From Neoscytalidium dimidiatum (taxonomy: Eukaryota; Ascomycota; Dothideomycetes; Botryosphaeriales; Botryosphaeriaceae), in NCBI GenBank assembly GCA_037367355.1, contig CM074705.1:1364001-1428000 (forward strand): a stretch of 64,000 nucleotides of DNA. Direction: 5' to 3'. Numbering within the stretch: position 1 is the first letter of the stretch; every line of letters begins with the position of its first letter. The position numbers were made by a program, and so were the translations under genes. Below are positions 46,440-57,535 of this stretch, in pieces. Below the pieces are notes generated by a model. That model worked only from the letters and a program-made list of their open reading frames with translations. It was not told where the DNA came from and did no database searches.

Positions 46440-48728
46440 CCTTCGCACTCAATGATGATTCGCCAAAGCCGTTGACCTACCGTCTCTCCCCTCCCTCTCC
46501 TCCTCTGCCGGAAATTCACACACCTCCAACCTCTGCGACACCGCCTGGAACGACGACGCCCTGTCAAACCCAACCTCCCGTGCACCTCCGTCACGAACGC
46601 CAACATCTCCCTTATCCTCTCACCACACACCTCCACCTCCCCGCCCGCCATCTCCAACCTCTCGCACCCGCCGCCGCCGCCCCCTTCTCCCTTCGCCCCT
46701 GCATACACCCACATCATCACCGCCGCGTGATGTAGTCCCGCGAAACTTAGGAAGTTGAATCGCGCCCGGTCGTCCCGTGTGTCGTCCCGCCGCGTCTCCC
46801 CGTCCAGCATCTGCACGAGCGCGCATGCGTGCCGCACCGCGCAGGCCGGCCAGAAGGGCGTGCGTGCCCAGGTGCGCGGAGATGGTGGTAGCGGTGGTGG
46901 TGGTGGTGGTGGCAGTCCCATTGTCGTTGCTGTCGAAGAGGGAGAGGGGGGCGAGGAGGCGGAGGTATGTGAGGTGGTAAAGGAGGAGGGCGGAGAGCAG
47001 GGTGCTGCGGTGGGTGGATGTGGTCGAGGACGGCGATGAGGACGATGTGCGGATGGCGTCGAAGGAGCGTTTCCATTTGTGGAGGGCGTGGACGAGGTGG
47101 CGGCGGTCGGGGGTGGGCGAAGCTGAGGTGTTCGAGCGGTGGGTGGCTAGGGGGTCGTGTTGGCTGGTGTTACGACCTTTTGGTAGCTGTCGAATGGGCA
47201 GTAGTGGCGGTGGCTCATCCAGACCACGTTGCTCAGACGACAGCATGTCATCTTCGTTAAGACTGAGGATGGTCTTTTTGCCTCTGTGGCGTGGACGCCA
47301 GGCGTATTGCTGAAGAGCGAATATAGTAGTCTCGTAGTCCTCCGCGTTCGGTCCCAGCAATTGGCCATCCGGCTCAAAAATCGTGTACAGAGCATTGTTA
47401 ATGAACGTTTTGGAGCATCTGGACTCGTACTCCTCTACCAATAGAAGCCTCGACACAGAAAGTAGAGCGGGATTGGTATCCCAGATCGGCAACGGGCACG
47501 GAAGACGCAAGTCAAGCTCAGCTGCTGGGCGTAAGAAAACCCCATGGATTGGCCGAAGTACAAGGCGCTGACTTGGCTAAACAGATGTGCTTGCGCCAGC
47601 GCCGTGAGTTCTTCGCCTGAGCAACGTAGGCCTAATAAGCGTTGTGGCCAGAAGTTTTCGGGTATGCTCGTGCATCATCGTGCCGAACAATCGTTGCTTA
47701 GGCGAGCCCTACATGGCTCCGATCGAGGCAAGAGTCAGATAAAGGATGGGATGAAAGTGATTGACATCGAATGGCTGTGTTCGAAATGTGGGACAGAGTT
47801 CGTGAAATTCCTTCATGAAGAGACTGACGAAGTGATTCAACCAATGTACGGATGAATTTGGGAGTTGGTCATTCTCAAACCGGAAAGCCATGGCTACGCG
47901 ATTTGCCTCTATGGACCAATGTTTATCTGGCCATCCGTTGGGGTCCCTGTGGCCTACTGCATAATTTAACAGTTCTTGGACTACTATTTCTCGTGTAGCG
48001 GAGTCGGTGGGATTGTTTACCACTTCGACGAGCGTTAATACTTCGATTGGAGTGGTAGAAAACAGCAAAGGAAATTCGGAAGCATCTCTAACCCCGTAGA
48101 TGTTGTTTACACCCAGCTCGGGAGAAACGTTAGGTTGCAAGAACAGGTTTTCATGGATCCATGGCCGATCGGTAGAGTAAGGGAAAAGACTAGCGCTTGC
48201 ACCAACTGCTTCTGGAAGTTGGACTGCATCTGGTTCTGAAAGATCATTGATAGAACTGGGACTGGGCAGTGGGCTATATAGTCGGCTTTGGCCAGTTCGT
48301 TGCTCAAGTCCGTGCTCAGTTATGACCTGGCCTGGTTCAGGGCTGGTCAGAGCAAGTGGGTTGATCGTGGGCTCGACACTAGGTGAGCAGGCATCTGGCA
48401 GCCCACGACTCATACGCCGAGAGCTGTTGGAATAGCCACACTCTTTGCTGGAAGCGGTGCAGGCATCGCAGAGGAACAGGCCAGAGCATCGGACTCGTGC
48501 TTCTCTGCAGGGCAGACATGCTTCGCGACAACGTCGACGAGCATCGTTCGCTTTTGTTCCAGTCTGCTGGCGGATTTTCAAGTGACGAAGTAGTAGGTCC
48601 CGGCGCGCAAAAGCAATGTTGCAGTTCGGACGTGAACGCTGGCTATCCGAAATTGAGTGATTACGGGCATGGCGTCTAAGAGAATCTTTATTTCGGTATT
48701 TGCGGTGACACTGTGAGCAAGACAACAT
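46440..48728 (-). pseudogene. Decayed C2H2 plus Zn2Cys6 transcription factor with fungal regulatory domain
   Basis: The frame from the ATG at 48728 reads 339 codons. A good C2H2 finger comes first (C4, C7, H20, H24). A second finger has lost its first Cys (R33) and last His (R53). A complete Zn2Cys6 cluster follows (C71, C74, C81, C87, C90, C97 in CLPCREARVRC and onward). Near the start of the fungal transcription factor domain the frame meets a TAG at 47709-47711. Homologous-looking sequence continues in changed frames: MHEHTRKLLATT just after the stop, EELTALAQAHLFSQVSALYF after a shift near 47620, PLPIWDTNPALLSVSRLL after a shift near 47505, and FWPACAVRHACALVQMLDG after a shift in the GGT repeat at 46892-46912. 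Another shift lies near 46560. No GT-AG introns explain these breaks. It probably once controlled neighbouring genes; now it is most likely nonfunctional. Confidence 0.75.
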
Positions 48729-49440
48729 ATTTTGTGATTCCTTCTGCCATTACTAAAAGTTGGCTTTCGTTTTTCGCTTTTGTTGCACATTCCCCTCTTA
48801 CAGTGGAGGCGGAGAAAGTATAAATCAGCCTCGGTTACAAATGACGGCCACCTCCTTAATGCGCTCGGTCCTCATTTGAACGAGTGATCGATCTCTAGGA
48901 AGCGTGGAGCATTTATTCGATGCGAGTGTATGCAAGGATGATCATCTGGCAACGCTAATCACGGCTGCATCACTAAAATCGAAGCTCAGAAGCCGTACAG
49001 ACCCCATACCCATCCCAGCGGTCCCTGTGAATCATTCTTAATCACACTTGCTAGCTTCAGCAATCTCTTGCATTTGCTTCATGATGAGAAACGTTGATAG
49101 CTAACATGAATTCAGAAATAACTATTGGTGTTTAGAGAAGACCAGCTTTTTCTCGCACTTCTGCTCGGAAAGAAAGGAGTTCTTCTAATGAGAGCCTCGC
49201 CGGTGGCTGGCCCAATCCTATAGCAATCTTTATGACCTGCAGTATTTCTCATTCCCGGATCTTCTCTGCAGTCTCCGCAGCTTACTCCTTCCGCCTTAGA
49301 GGCCAGGTCTGTTGATATCCCGCCTGCCACTTCATCCGCCTGGTGACGCAACATCATTCAATGGTTACGAAAAGGTGAATAAAAGGAGCAGAGGTCTTTA
49401 TGGAATTTGTTCAACAGTATGAGATCCTCAAAGAGCCAGA
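48729..49440. other. Gene-free stretch between the two pseudogenes
   Basis: Divergent position between a minus-strand regulator relic and a plus-strand P450 relic. No coding region recognised. Confidence 0.5.
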
Positions 49441-51047
49441 ATGTCTCCTTTTTGGGTACTTGGTCTTTTGACCTTTCCGGCTACCGGATACGTAGCCTTT
49501 TTGGCCTTGGTAACTGTGGGACTATATGTTTTTCATCAAGTAACGTTTGCATTCTGCACCAAATCCCTACTCACTATTCCTAACAACTTGCAGTTCATCT
49601 TCGCATTCTTCTTTCCTCCTGTCAAACACATTCCAGGTCTGGTGGGCATAAGTATCCAGATTACCTTTGGTTTACGCCATATACCACCGCCGGCGAACAG
49701 AATACGTCACCAAGCTTCTCCAAGAATATGGACCTATAATCGTCATAGGGCCGGGTCAGGTGCATACGACTGACGAAGAAGCCATGAAACTCATCTACTC
49801 ACGCTCCTCGGTAAAGTCCGCCTTCTACTCCGGCATGGGGTCCTGGAGGGGAATAACATCAACACTGGGTTTCCTCGAGTACGAGAAATCCCTGCCTGCC
49901 CGAAAGAATCTCCTCCAATGCTTTCAGAACAAGAACCTAGACACCCTCGTGGAGAACATTACCTCGCACGTCGAACACTTCATCCACCTGCTGCACCAGA
50001 AGGTCGAAGAAGGCGCCAGCGTTGACGGTTATGTCGTCTTCCGCCTGCTGGCCCTCCATGTCGTCACCGACGTACGATGCGATGCGCGGCTTCATCCCGG
50101 GCTTCGACACCCTCGTGTCCTAGTTCGGGACGCGGCACAAGCGCCGGCTGCGCGAAGACTGCAACGATATCGACGTCACAGTGTTGGAGCAAAACCTCGT
50201 ATGCACTTGCATTCGTCGTTGCTCTCTGTTCCGTCTCTGAAAGGGCGGAGGAGCTAAACTACCCAGCGGCGCTGGAAGGCCAACCGGTCCGGCCACCGGC
50301 AGACGGATGTGCTGAGCATGCTGCAGAGCATGCGGCTCAAGGACGACGACGACGACCAGGGCATCCCCGAGGAACACCTCCCGGCCTACATGGTCGAGAG
50401 CCTGGCGGCCGGCGGCTCGACGACGTCGCACTCAGCGGCGTTACGTGCCGCATGCTCACGCTGCATCCGAAGGCGCAGCGGAAGCTGCGGGACGAGTTGC
50501 GCGGGCAGTTCCCTGATAGGAATGATATCGATGAGAAGAAGATGGTAGACTTACCGTACCTTGATGCTGTCATCCGCGAGACGATGCGCATGTATCCTGT
50601 GATTCCGGGGCCTCAGGAGCGCCGCATTGCGCAGGATGTGCCCGCCGCGGGGACGATCATTCCTGCTGGCACCATCGCCTCGAACGGCGCGTACAACCAG
50701 GGGGGCCGGGCGGAGGTGTATCCGGAGCCGGATGAATGGATACCGGAGCGCTGGTTTGATGCGGATGTGCGCATGAAGCTCAATTGAATTCCGTTTGGGT
50801 ACGGTGCCAGGATCTGTTTGGGGATGAATTTGGCGATGATCGAGTTGAAGTATATCATTGGGACAGTTTTTCGGAAGTTCGAAGCCGTGCCACCGCCGGG
50901 CACGAGGATGACGCGATTGAGCTAAACGATGTCTTTGCGGCGAGGATGTGGACTAGAAGTTGTTGGTTGAAATTTGTAGTTGCAGATGAGTGGGGCGGGA
51001 GTGAGGTCCGTAGGGGCTTGAGGGGTCACCCTCCGGTTGGGGATTAA
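49441..51047 (+). pseudogene. Cytochrome P450 pseudogene
   Basis: The N-terminal membrane anchor is present (GYVAFLALVTVGLYVF), with an intron at 49540-49593. P450 sequence follows: a proline-hinge region (HIPG), then LVYAIYHRRRTEYVTKLLQE and FLEYEKSLPARKNLLQCF. The I-helix region AYMVESLAAGGSTTSHSA, the K-helix LDAVIRETMRMYP, the PERW motif and the haem-binding FGYGARICLG (50793-50822, cysteine ligand kept) are all legible. Breaks are a one-base shift near 49667, a shift near 50070, TAG at 50121-50123, a shift near 50435, TGA at 50785-50787 and a shift near 50900. An intact GT-AG intron at 50199-50266 is retained. The number of lesions rules out an active enzyme unless the assembly is very poor here. 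The former substrate is unknown. Confidence 0.88.
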
Positions 51048-51995
51048 ATTGCATTTGTTGACGTAAATCATGCTCTTTGCTTATTAGAAGCTGTTCAGTT
51101 ATCATCTCTTGCGCTGCATCTACCCTTCAGGCGGTTAATTAATAGCGGCCGTTCGAGCTTGTTTAAGTAGATTTTCTCCGAGACTGCAGAGAGCCGTCCA
51201 GTACGATTTCAGAGTATATATTATGTACCGTGGTAGAACGCATGACTTTACTTAGGTCTACAGGCTGACCACTAAGGACGCCTTTCTTCCTGACTCTTAG
51301 GCATTCCATGGAACTTTATGCCAAGGACATTCAGTGAATCAAAGTCCGACAGCAACGGAAGTGTGGGGAGTTACGACCACCACTTCCGTGCTGCCACCGT
51401 AACCGGCCGGTAATGCCGATGGCTGCCACATTATCCTCGCAACACCAGGATCTCGGGCCTTTGACCAACCACTCGGCCGAGATGGACCCCGCGCTCACAA
51501 GTTCGAACAGAGTAACAACCGAACTAACGTTTTAGCGCTATGTACCGAGCACTTCAGGTCTCTAAATCCAACATCGTCTGTGACCTCACTGAAAAGTGCA
51601 ACTAGCTTCATATCTCTCAGCAGACCCAATGGGCTTGTCATCAGGCCTCTAACTCTCGAGTACCGAAGAAACTGTCTCAGCGAGATGATTATTACAGCAC
51701 AGTGCGACTAACTACAGGATAGACTTTACGCAATGTCAGCGGAAGGCATGCACGAAGATCAGAAATTTGATTCCCAAAAGAAAAGACTTGAAAAAGACCG
51801 GAAAAGCAGCTTGAAGTCAAAAGAAGAATCAAGACTATCTTGAATATTCCCATCTCATTTTATCGGGTACAACAAATTAGCCATTGGTATCGAAATAATC
51901 TCTTATGCGACCGATATGTATAACGAGCATAATCATTCACAGTCAGCACCCGAGTAATCTGTCGTATTTCCGCAGATACTGCACCCGGCCGACAC
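51048..51995. other. Gene-free stretch left of the methyltransferase
   Basis: About 950 bases of mixed composition. No frame longer than 60 codons and no recognisable relic. Confidence 0.5.
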
Positions 51996-52748
51996 TCACT
52001 CCTTCGGACCTCTCGCCTCGAAGATCAAAACCGTGCCAACCACTCGATACTTGACATCCTTGAACGAATCCTCCAACGGCCTCACAAAACTCAAGACATC
52101 ATCCTCCCGATTATCAAAGATTTTTTTGCCGTTATGCCACGACATGAGAAAGCGGCCAAACGTATTATGCGTGACACCACGGCCCATGATGGTTGCACCG
52201 AACAGCACGCCGTCCTCGGTGAGCAGATGCCTCAAGCTCACCAGCGCGGTGGCCTTGCGAGACGGCGGGCCGGGAAGGCAATGCAAGAGGAGCATGACGG
52301 AGATGGCGTCGAACTTGAGGTGGCCGACCTCGTCGCCGCCCAAACCGCCCGGCGTCAGGAAGTCCGCACGGATGGTGGAGCACGCCACGTGCGGGTGGGT
52401 CCTGCGGGCACGCGCGGACGCGGCTTCCAGGCAGTTGGGGTTCAGGTCGACGAGGACAAGGTCGGATATGCTTTGGAGAGAGGTCTTTTCGAGGAAGTAG
52501 CCCGTGCCGACGCCAATGTCGAGGAGGCGGCGCTGAGGGGGCGCGTCTTCCTTGGGAGAATTGTCTGGGGAAGCGTTGGATTTGAAGAAGGGCATAAGCT
52601 CGGTTTTTGTCGGGCATCGCCAGGCGTAAGGGAAATAGAGACCCAGGACGAAGCGGTCGTACAGGAAACGGAGAACCAGAGGCGAATATATGGCGGTGCC
52701 TTTGGCTGTGTCTGCAGTGGTAGCTTCGGGCTTGGTGGAGGAAGCCAT
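51996..52748 (-). CDS. Class I SAM-dependent methyltransferase
   Basis: Intronless, 250 residues. The Rossmann-fold SAM motif I is RRLLDIGVGTGYFL at residues 73-86. The motif II acid is D101 in LVLVDLNPNC. Later motifs are FDAISVMLLLHCLPG (motif IV-like) and LLTEDGVLFGATIMG (motif V/VI-like). The ending EDSFKDVKYRVVGTVLIFEA resembles bacterial and fungal small-molecule methyltransferases of the type 11/12 group. There is no signal peptide or transmembrane span. The substrate cannot be read from sequence. It lies between a dead P450 and relic DNA yet has no stop or shift, so either it is under selection or it arrived recently. It could be a surviving tailoring enzyme of a secondary-metabolite locus, which is inference. 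Confidence 0.82.
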   Translation of the reverse strand: MASSTKPEATTADTAKGTAIYSPLVLRFLYDRFVLGLYFPYAWRCPTKTELMPFFKSNASPDNSPKEDAPPQRRLLDIGVGTGYFLEKTSLQSISDLVLVDLNPNCLEAASARARRTHPHVACSTIRADFLTPGGLGGDEVGHLKFDAISVMLLLHCLPGPPSRKATALVSLRHLLTEDGVLFGATIMGRGVTHNTFGRFLMSWHNGKKIFDNREDDVLSFVRPLEDSFKDVKYRVVGTVLIFEARGPKE

Positions 52749-53269
52749 GGCTGATCTATGGTCAACAGGAAAATATAAATAAAGATGATCGCCCCTTGAA
52801 AGGCATGCGAGCTGGGGCTTTAAGACAGTATGCTGTTTTTTGAGCTTGCCGAGTACATATTCGGACGTGTCGAGAACAAGGTTTACACTGCGGGTGAGCT
52901 ACCTCTCCGCAGCACTGGATTTCGGTGTTCTTGACCAATTATAGCTGGATATGCGCGGGAAGGGCTTTTCCCGCCTGTTTGGCCGAGGCCCTGATGCGGA
53001 TGAAGGGCGACGTGGCAATTGAAGTGGTGCAACATGTTCGTTGCGGTTACGGTCAAACATTTCTGCATCGGCTAAGGATTTAGATGCTACGTGCCAGGAT
53101 GCATGCTATCTCGTGCCAAGGCGGGTCGCTAGAGACGATCTCAGAGGATAAAACAGTAAGCACTTGAGCTATCTGGGTGCTAGGAGCCGCTCTGTCGGGC
53201 CTACGCGATTCCTTCTTCGCCGCCTTTGCCGCATCCTCCATCCCACAACGGCCACACCATCCGCAACCA
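52749..53269. other. Methyltransferase promoter and gene-free stretch
   Basis: A TATAAATA-like sequence at 52775-52783 lies just upstream of the methyltransferase start on its strand. The remainder shows nothing recognisable. Confidence 0.45.
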
Positions 53270-54890
53270 TGTCTGCAAAAGACATGCGTCGTGCAACCCG
53301 TATCTACTCGGGTAAGATCTCGATGATCTATCAGCCTCGACCCGCCTTCCTGCTTTGCATAGCGCCGCAGCTCTCAATCCTCCCGTCCCCAACAACATCC
53401 TGGTCCCTGTATCCACGACGTTGGACTGGATAATCCTGATTTGAAGAACAGTGAATCAAGGCAAAAGTGCACACCAACATAATAGCCTGTCCGGGTGTCA
53501 GCCGACCTCAAATCGGATAGCATTGTTCGTTAACGCTCTTGTGTCCGATAAGCACATGTACTCGCCCACACCTTTGATGCAGCTCAGAAAATCCACGGTC
53601 GTGTGCTTGGCTAAGGACCCGAATCCATTAGAGCGCACACCCAAAGACTCTATAACGGGAAATAATGCAGATGCTGGTGAGTATTCAAGTGCTTTCTCTG
53701 GCGGCACAGCCGACAGGGATCAGCATGAGGATGCACAAATAGACGAGCTTGAAGCACAGCTAGATTAAATTGACAACTCTTAGACCATCGAAGAAGTCTG
53801 GAATAAGACGCTGTTGTTTGCAATCTTGCGGCGTTGGAAAAGCGACTAAAAGTTGATTCTGTCGAAGGAAAAGCGCGACAACTACCGTCTTTAGCGTTCA
53901 CCATGGCTTGCAAATTTCGACACACGGGAAGGCATTGGGAAGATTAGGCAGGGTATTGCTAAAATGAATGCTGACGATAAGAAAGTGTCACGGGATCTGA
54001 AGAACCCCAGGCTTTATATGGGGGCTACTGGCTATTGTGGAAACACTCGACGCCTGTTACACCGCATTCAGAGTCGAGAGTGACTTGACTGCTCTAATTC
54101 CAGAAGCAGACTTGCACTCCAAAGCCGAGACGCCCGTGTCCTTCGCACCATCAAGAAGATCTGCTGGGTACCGACCTTTATGGATAAGATAATCCAGATC
54201 GCTGAAGGAAACGTCGGAGCGGATCAGGCCATAGAAACCTTTGAGATTCTCGACATAGCTGTGAGTGATGGCAACGACACCGTTCCACACTGCGTATACT
54301 CACACAAGAGAAGAACCAGGAAGCATCCTTGCTGCCAAGTAAGGCAAGGAGTGCGGCTCAAATGAAACATAATCCTCCAATAGCCTGCGGAATCCCGGAG
54401 CCGCAGCACATCCAGGCACTCCTTATGCTTACGGATAGAGCCCTAGCAGGTAGGCTAAGGTAGTTATGCAATAACACGAAGACAACAAAGGCTAAGAAGG
54501 CTGCCCGAATATTCTCACCTCTACGGAAACCGTCACAGTGTGTCGCCCTTTTACACCCGTCCGCCAACTAACCATCGACGCGTGTCTTTAAGTATTAGTC
54601 ATATTTGGCAGCTCGAGCAGCGTTGACACCCTGAAAGCTCATATGCCGGTCTTCATCTCGGGCATCCGGATCTTCACCACCGGCTCTGGCAGACTAGGCG
54701 CCACAGTCTACATCCACTGTCGCTTCATAATAACCGGCTTTGTAGCCATGCAAGCAGGTCGCACACTCTATAGGGATTCCGACAAAATCATCATCGACAT
54801 AACGGGTATCCGTCTAGTGCTCTATATTAGCAAGGCGGTGGTCGATCCTAACCGCATCCTTAAGCGCTATTTATATCTATATATTAGCTA
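53270..54890 (+). pseudogene. Relic coding fragments, family not recognised
   Basis: An ATG at 53270 reads MSAKDMRRATRIYS and could splice (53313 to about 53370) to LNPPVPNNILVPVSTTLD. The frame then breaks before a segment reading DNPDLKN. A second open stretch at 53451-53768 ends DELEAQLD. Further fragments (LAALEKRLKVDSVEGKARQL near 53827, MNADDKKVSRDLKNPRLY near 53965) are in different frames. They look like pieces of one or more decayed genes at the edge of the transposon block. I could not assign a family. Confidence 0.35.
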
Positions 54891-55936
54891 GAAGCCGAAT
54901 ATCCTACGGCTAGATCTAATATACTAGATAAAATTAACTACTATTTAGACCTTACTAATAATAGTAGTATAGCTATTAAAGCTAGATATCTAAATCTCTT
55001 AGAAAATAAGTTTCTATATATATAGACTTTTAAGAAAGAAAGCCTATACGATTATAAGAGAAAGTAATAACTAGATATTCTTAATAAATATATAGTCTTT
55101 TCTATAGTATAAAAGATAGAATTCTAGAACGTTAATAACTTTAAGAAAATTAAAGTCTAAGAAGATATAATATTAATAGTTTATAATTCTTTAGTCTTTC
55201 TTAAGATAAATTATTAAAGAATAAGATATTAAAAAGACTTTAATAGATTATAAAATATATTAGAAATTTCTAGTAAAGTTTACTAAAGATAATAATTTAG
55301 CTTTTTTATTAAATTCTAGTATTATAGTACTTAATTTATTACTATAATATACTTATTATATATTTAATTTAGCTAGTAATCTTAATTTTTTATTAGTATA
55401 TACTAAATATATATAATTATCTTTATTTAATATTTTTTTTACTAGTATATTAATTTATTTATTTTATTATTTATTATTATTATTTAATATAGTCTATTAT
55501 CTTCTTTATTTAATAGTTATAAACTTAGTTTATATATTAATATCTTTTAAATAATATTATATATTAGTTAATTTATAGTACCTCTACGCTTATTAATTAA
55601 TATAATATAACTAATAAAATTAACTATTAAAAATTATACTAAGATTAATATTATTTAAAAGCCCTTAATTTTCTTAGCTAGAATCTTAAATTCTAGCTTT
55701 ATAGCTACTTACGCGGTTATATAGAAGAGTAGTAAAGTAGTAAAGTTAAAGATTCTAAATCTATATAAACTTTATATTCTACTATATTAACTACTACTAG
55801 CTTAAATCTAATAAAAATTTATATAAAAAAGTAAACTACTTCTATATAAATATTAGTAGATTTATATTAAGATTTAATTTAGTTTCGTTATAAAATTACT
55901 AAATTCTTATAAAGATAGCTTCTTTTTTTTAGCTTT
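54891..55936. repeat. Extremely AT-rich, RIP-type degenerate DNA
   Basis: Composition changes sharply at about 54.89 kb to TA-dominated sequence in which CpA, TpG and most other C-containing dinucleotides are almost absent and TpA is everywhere. This is the signature of repeat-induced point mutation. No domain can be read. It is presumably an old repeated element. Confidence 0.8.
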
Positions 55937-56000
55937 TGTTACGCCGGGACTCTTTCTGGGGGAGTCGAGGCGCGTCGTCAGGCAGCTTGGGCTTTCTAGG
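55937..56000 (-). repeat. Partial intact LTR, reverse orientation, cut by the assembly gap
   Basis: The first 64 bases, starting TGTTACGCCGGG, are the exact or near-exact reverse complement of the 3' end of the solo LTR at 62249-62633. They show no RIP change although DNA to the left is saturated. The copy disappears into the run of N, so it may be a solo LTR or the end of a full retrotransposon. Confidence 0.88.
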
Positions 56001-56100
56001 NNNNNNNNNNNNNNNNNNNNNNNNNNNNNNNNNNNNNNNNNNNNNNNNNNNNNNNNNNNNNNNNNNNNNNNNNNNNNNNNNNNNNNNNNNNNNNNNNNNN
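56001..56100. other. Assembly gap of 100 N
   Basis: A block of exactly 100 undetermined bases, a conventional gap of unknown true size. It begins inside an unmutated LTR, which suggests a recent multi-copy element that the assembler could not cross. Confidence 0.95.
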
Positions 56101-56274
56101 TAGTACTATTACGAAGAATATAAGTAAGAAGTACGTAGTAACGAGCTAAACTAGATATAATAATAAGAAAATAATCTTAAGAAAACTAAGTAGAGAATAT
56201 AGCTATCTTTATAAGTCGATCTTTAGGCTAAAGATTATCTAGAGAGAGAATAGTATTATAGCGTAGTTATCTAG

Positions 56275-56661
56275 TATTATAGTATAGTTATCTAGAAAGA
56301 CGGAATAATAGAATTCTACTTTTACTTACTATCTATATAACTAGCTCGGATATTTTTAATAGAATATTTACTAATACTAAAAAGCTAGACTACTATATTA
56401 TTTATTTAGTAAGCTTAGACTTCTAATTAGTCTTAATTAGGAAATTAATACTATAGATTACTACTAATTATACTAATTACCTTATATATATAAGCTATAC
56501 TTACTTATAGTAGATAGAATTCTTATAGTTAACTTATTAATTAATTTCTATTCTACTATTATACGAACCTCTTCTACCTACTATTATATTAGCCCTTAAA
56601 AAAAAGTCTAAGCCGCCTAATAACGCGTCTTAACTTTTTTAGAAAGAGTTTTAGTATAATA
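56275..56661 (+). repeat. RIP-mutated LTR copy
   Basis: Aligns along its whole 387-base length with the unmutated LTR at 62249-62633, with dense C-to-T and G-to-A differences. For example the end GTCCCGGCGTAACA reads GTTTTAGTATAATA here. It is in direct orientation and is followed by RIP-mutated sequence that would be the internal part of the element. Bases 56251-56274 repeat the first about 21 bases of the LTR, perhaps a second truncated terminus. Confidence 0.85.
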
Positions 56662-57510
56662 TAGTTAACTTTTATTTTAACGTTTTAAATTTATTAATTA
56701 TATTTATTTAGTAATCTATAAAGATAGCCTAGATAATTATATAAGCTAGCTATATCTTTCTTTAAGGCTAATAGAAGAACGTAGATTTTATTATTTACCG
56801 CGTCTTTAATTATAGTAGTATACTATAAGAGTTTAGTAATAATTAAAGAATAAAAGAATAGTATATTTTTAAAAAGATAGTTATTTAGAATATAAAGTTT
56901 ATTAATAGTTTTTTAAAGCTAAATAAGCTTATATATTTACCGCTATTCTTTTATTTTTAAGGGAGTAGCTAAAGAGTAGAAAGTTAAGAAGTTAATAGAA
57001 GTTATACGTTTATCTTCTATAGTTTTTAAATTATAGTAATTCTTATTCTTTCTAAAAAATTCTAGTAATAGGCTAATTTAAAAGTAAATTTATTTTTTAT
57101 ATTTAGTTAGTTTAGTTCTTATACTCTATTTAAATATTAATAGAATAAACGTCTATTATATTTCTTTTAAAGAGAAGATAAGAAGTAAAGAAATTTTAGT
57201 AAGTTTAGAAAAGTATTATAACTATAAAAACTAATAAAGTTTCTAAGCTAAGGAAAAAAGAAAAAGTAAGAGAGTAAATAGAGAAAGCGGTTCTTATATA
57301 CTAGCGATAGATAGAAGTAATTTAAATAGAAATAATATATATTAACTAAGATATTAGTAAAGTCTTAGCTTACTTTTAAAAGTTATCTAATAGTCTTTAA
57401 ATAGAAGTTTAGTACTATTTTATTAAAGACGTAATAGTAGATAGCTAGAAAAGAACGTAAGAGCTATAAAATAAGCTTAAAAGAGCTTTTATTTAAAAAG
57501 AGAAATAGTA
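56662..57510 (+). mobile_element. RIP-degraded internal region of an LTR retrotransposon
   Basis: Lies directly downstream of the mutated 5' LTR and ends where the LINE 3' tail begins, so the LINE probably inserted into it. It is TA-saturated. The position corresponds to primer-binding site and gag, but no gag motif can be claimed from the surviving bases. Confidence 0.5.
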
Positions 57511-57535
57511 TTATTTATTTATTTATTTATTTATT
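57511..57535. repeat. (TTTA)n tract, 3' tail of the LINE
   Basis: Six TTTA units on the plus strand, read as TAAA on the element's strand. Simple 3' tails of this type are left by target-primed reverse transcription. It marks the junction with the older LTR element. Confidence 0.7.
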
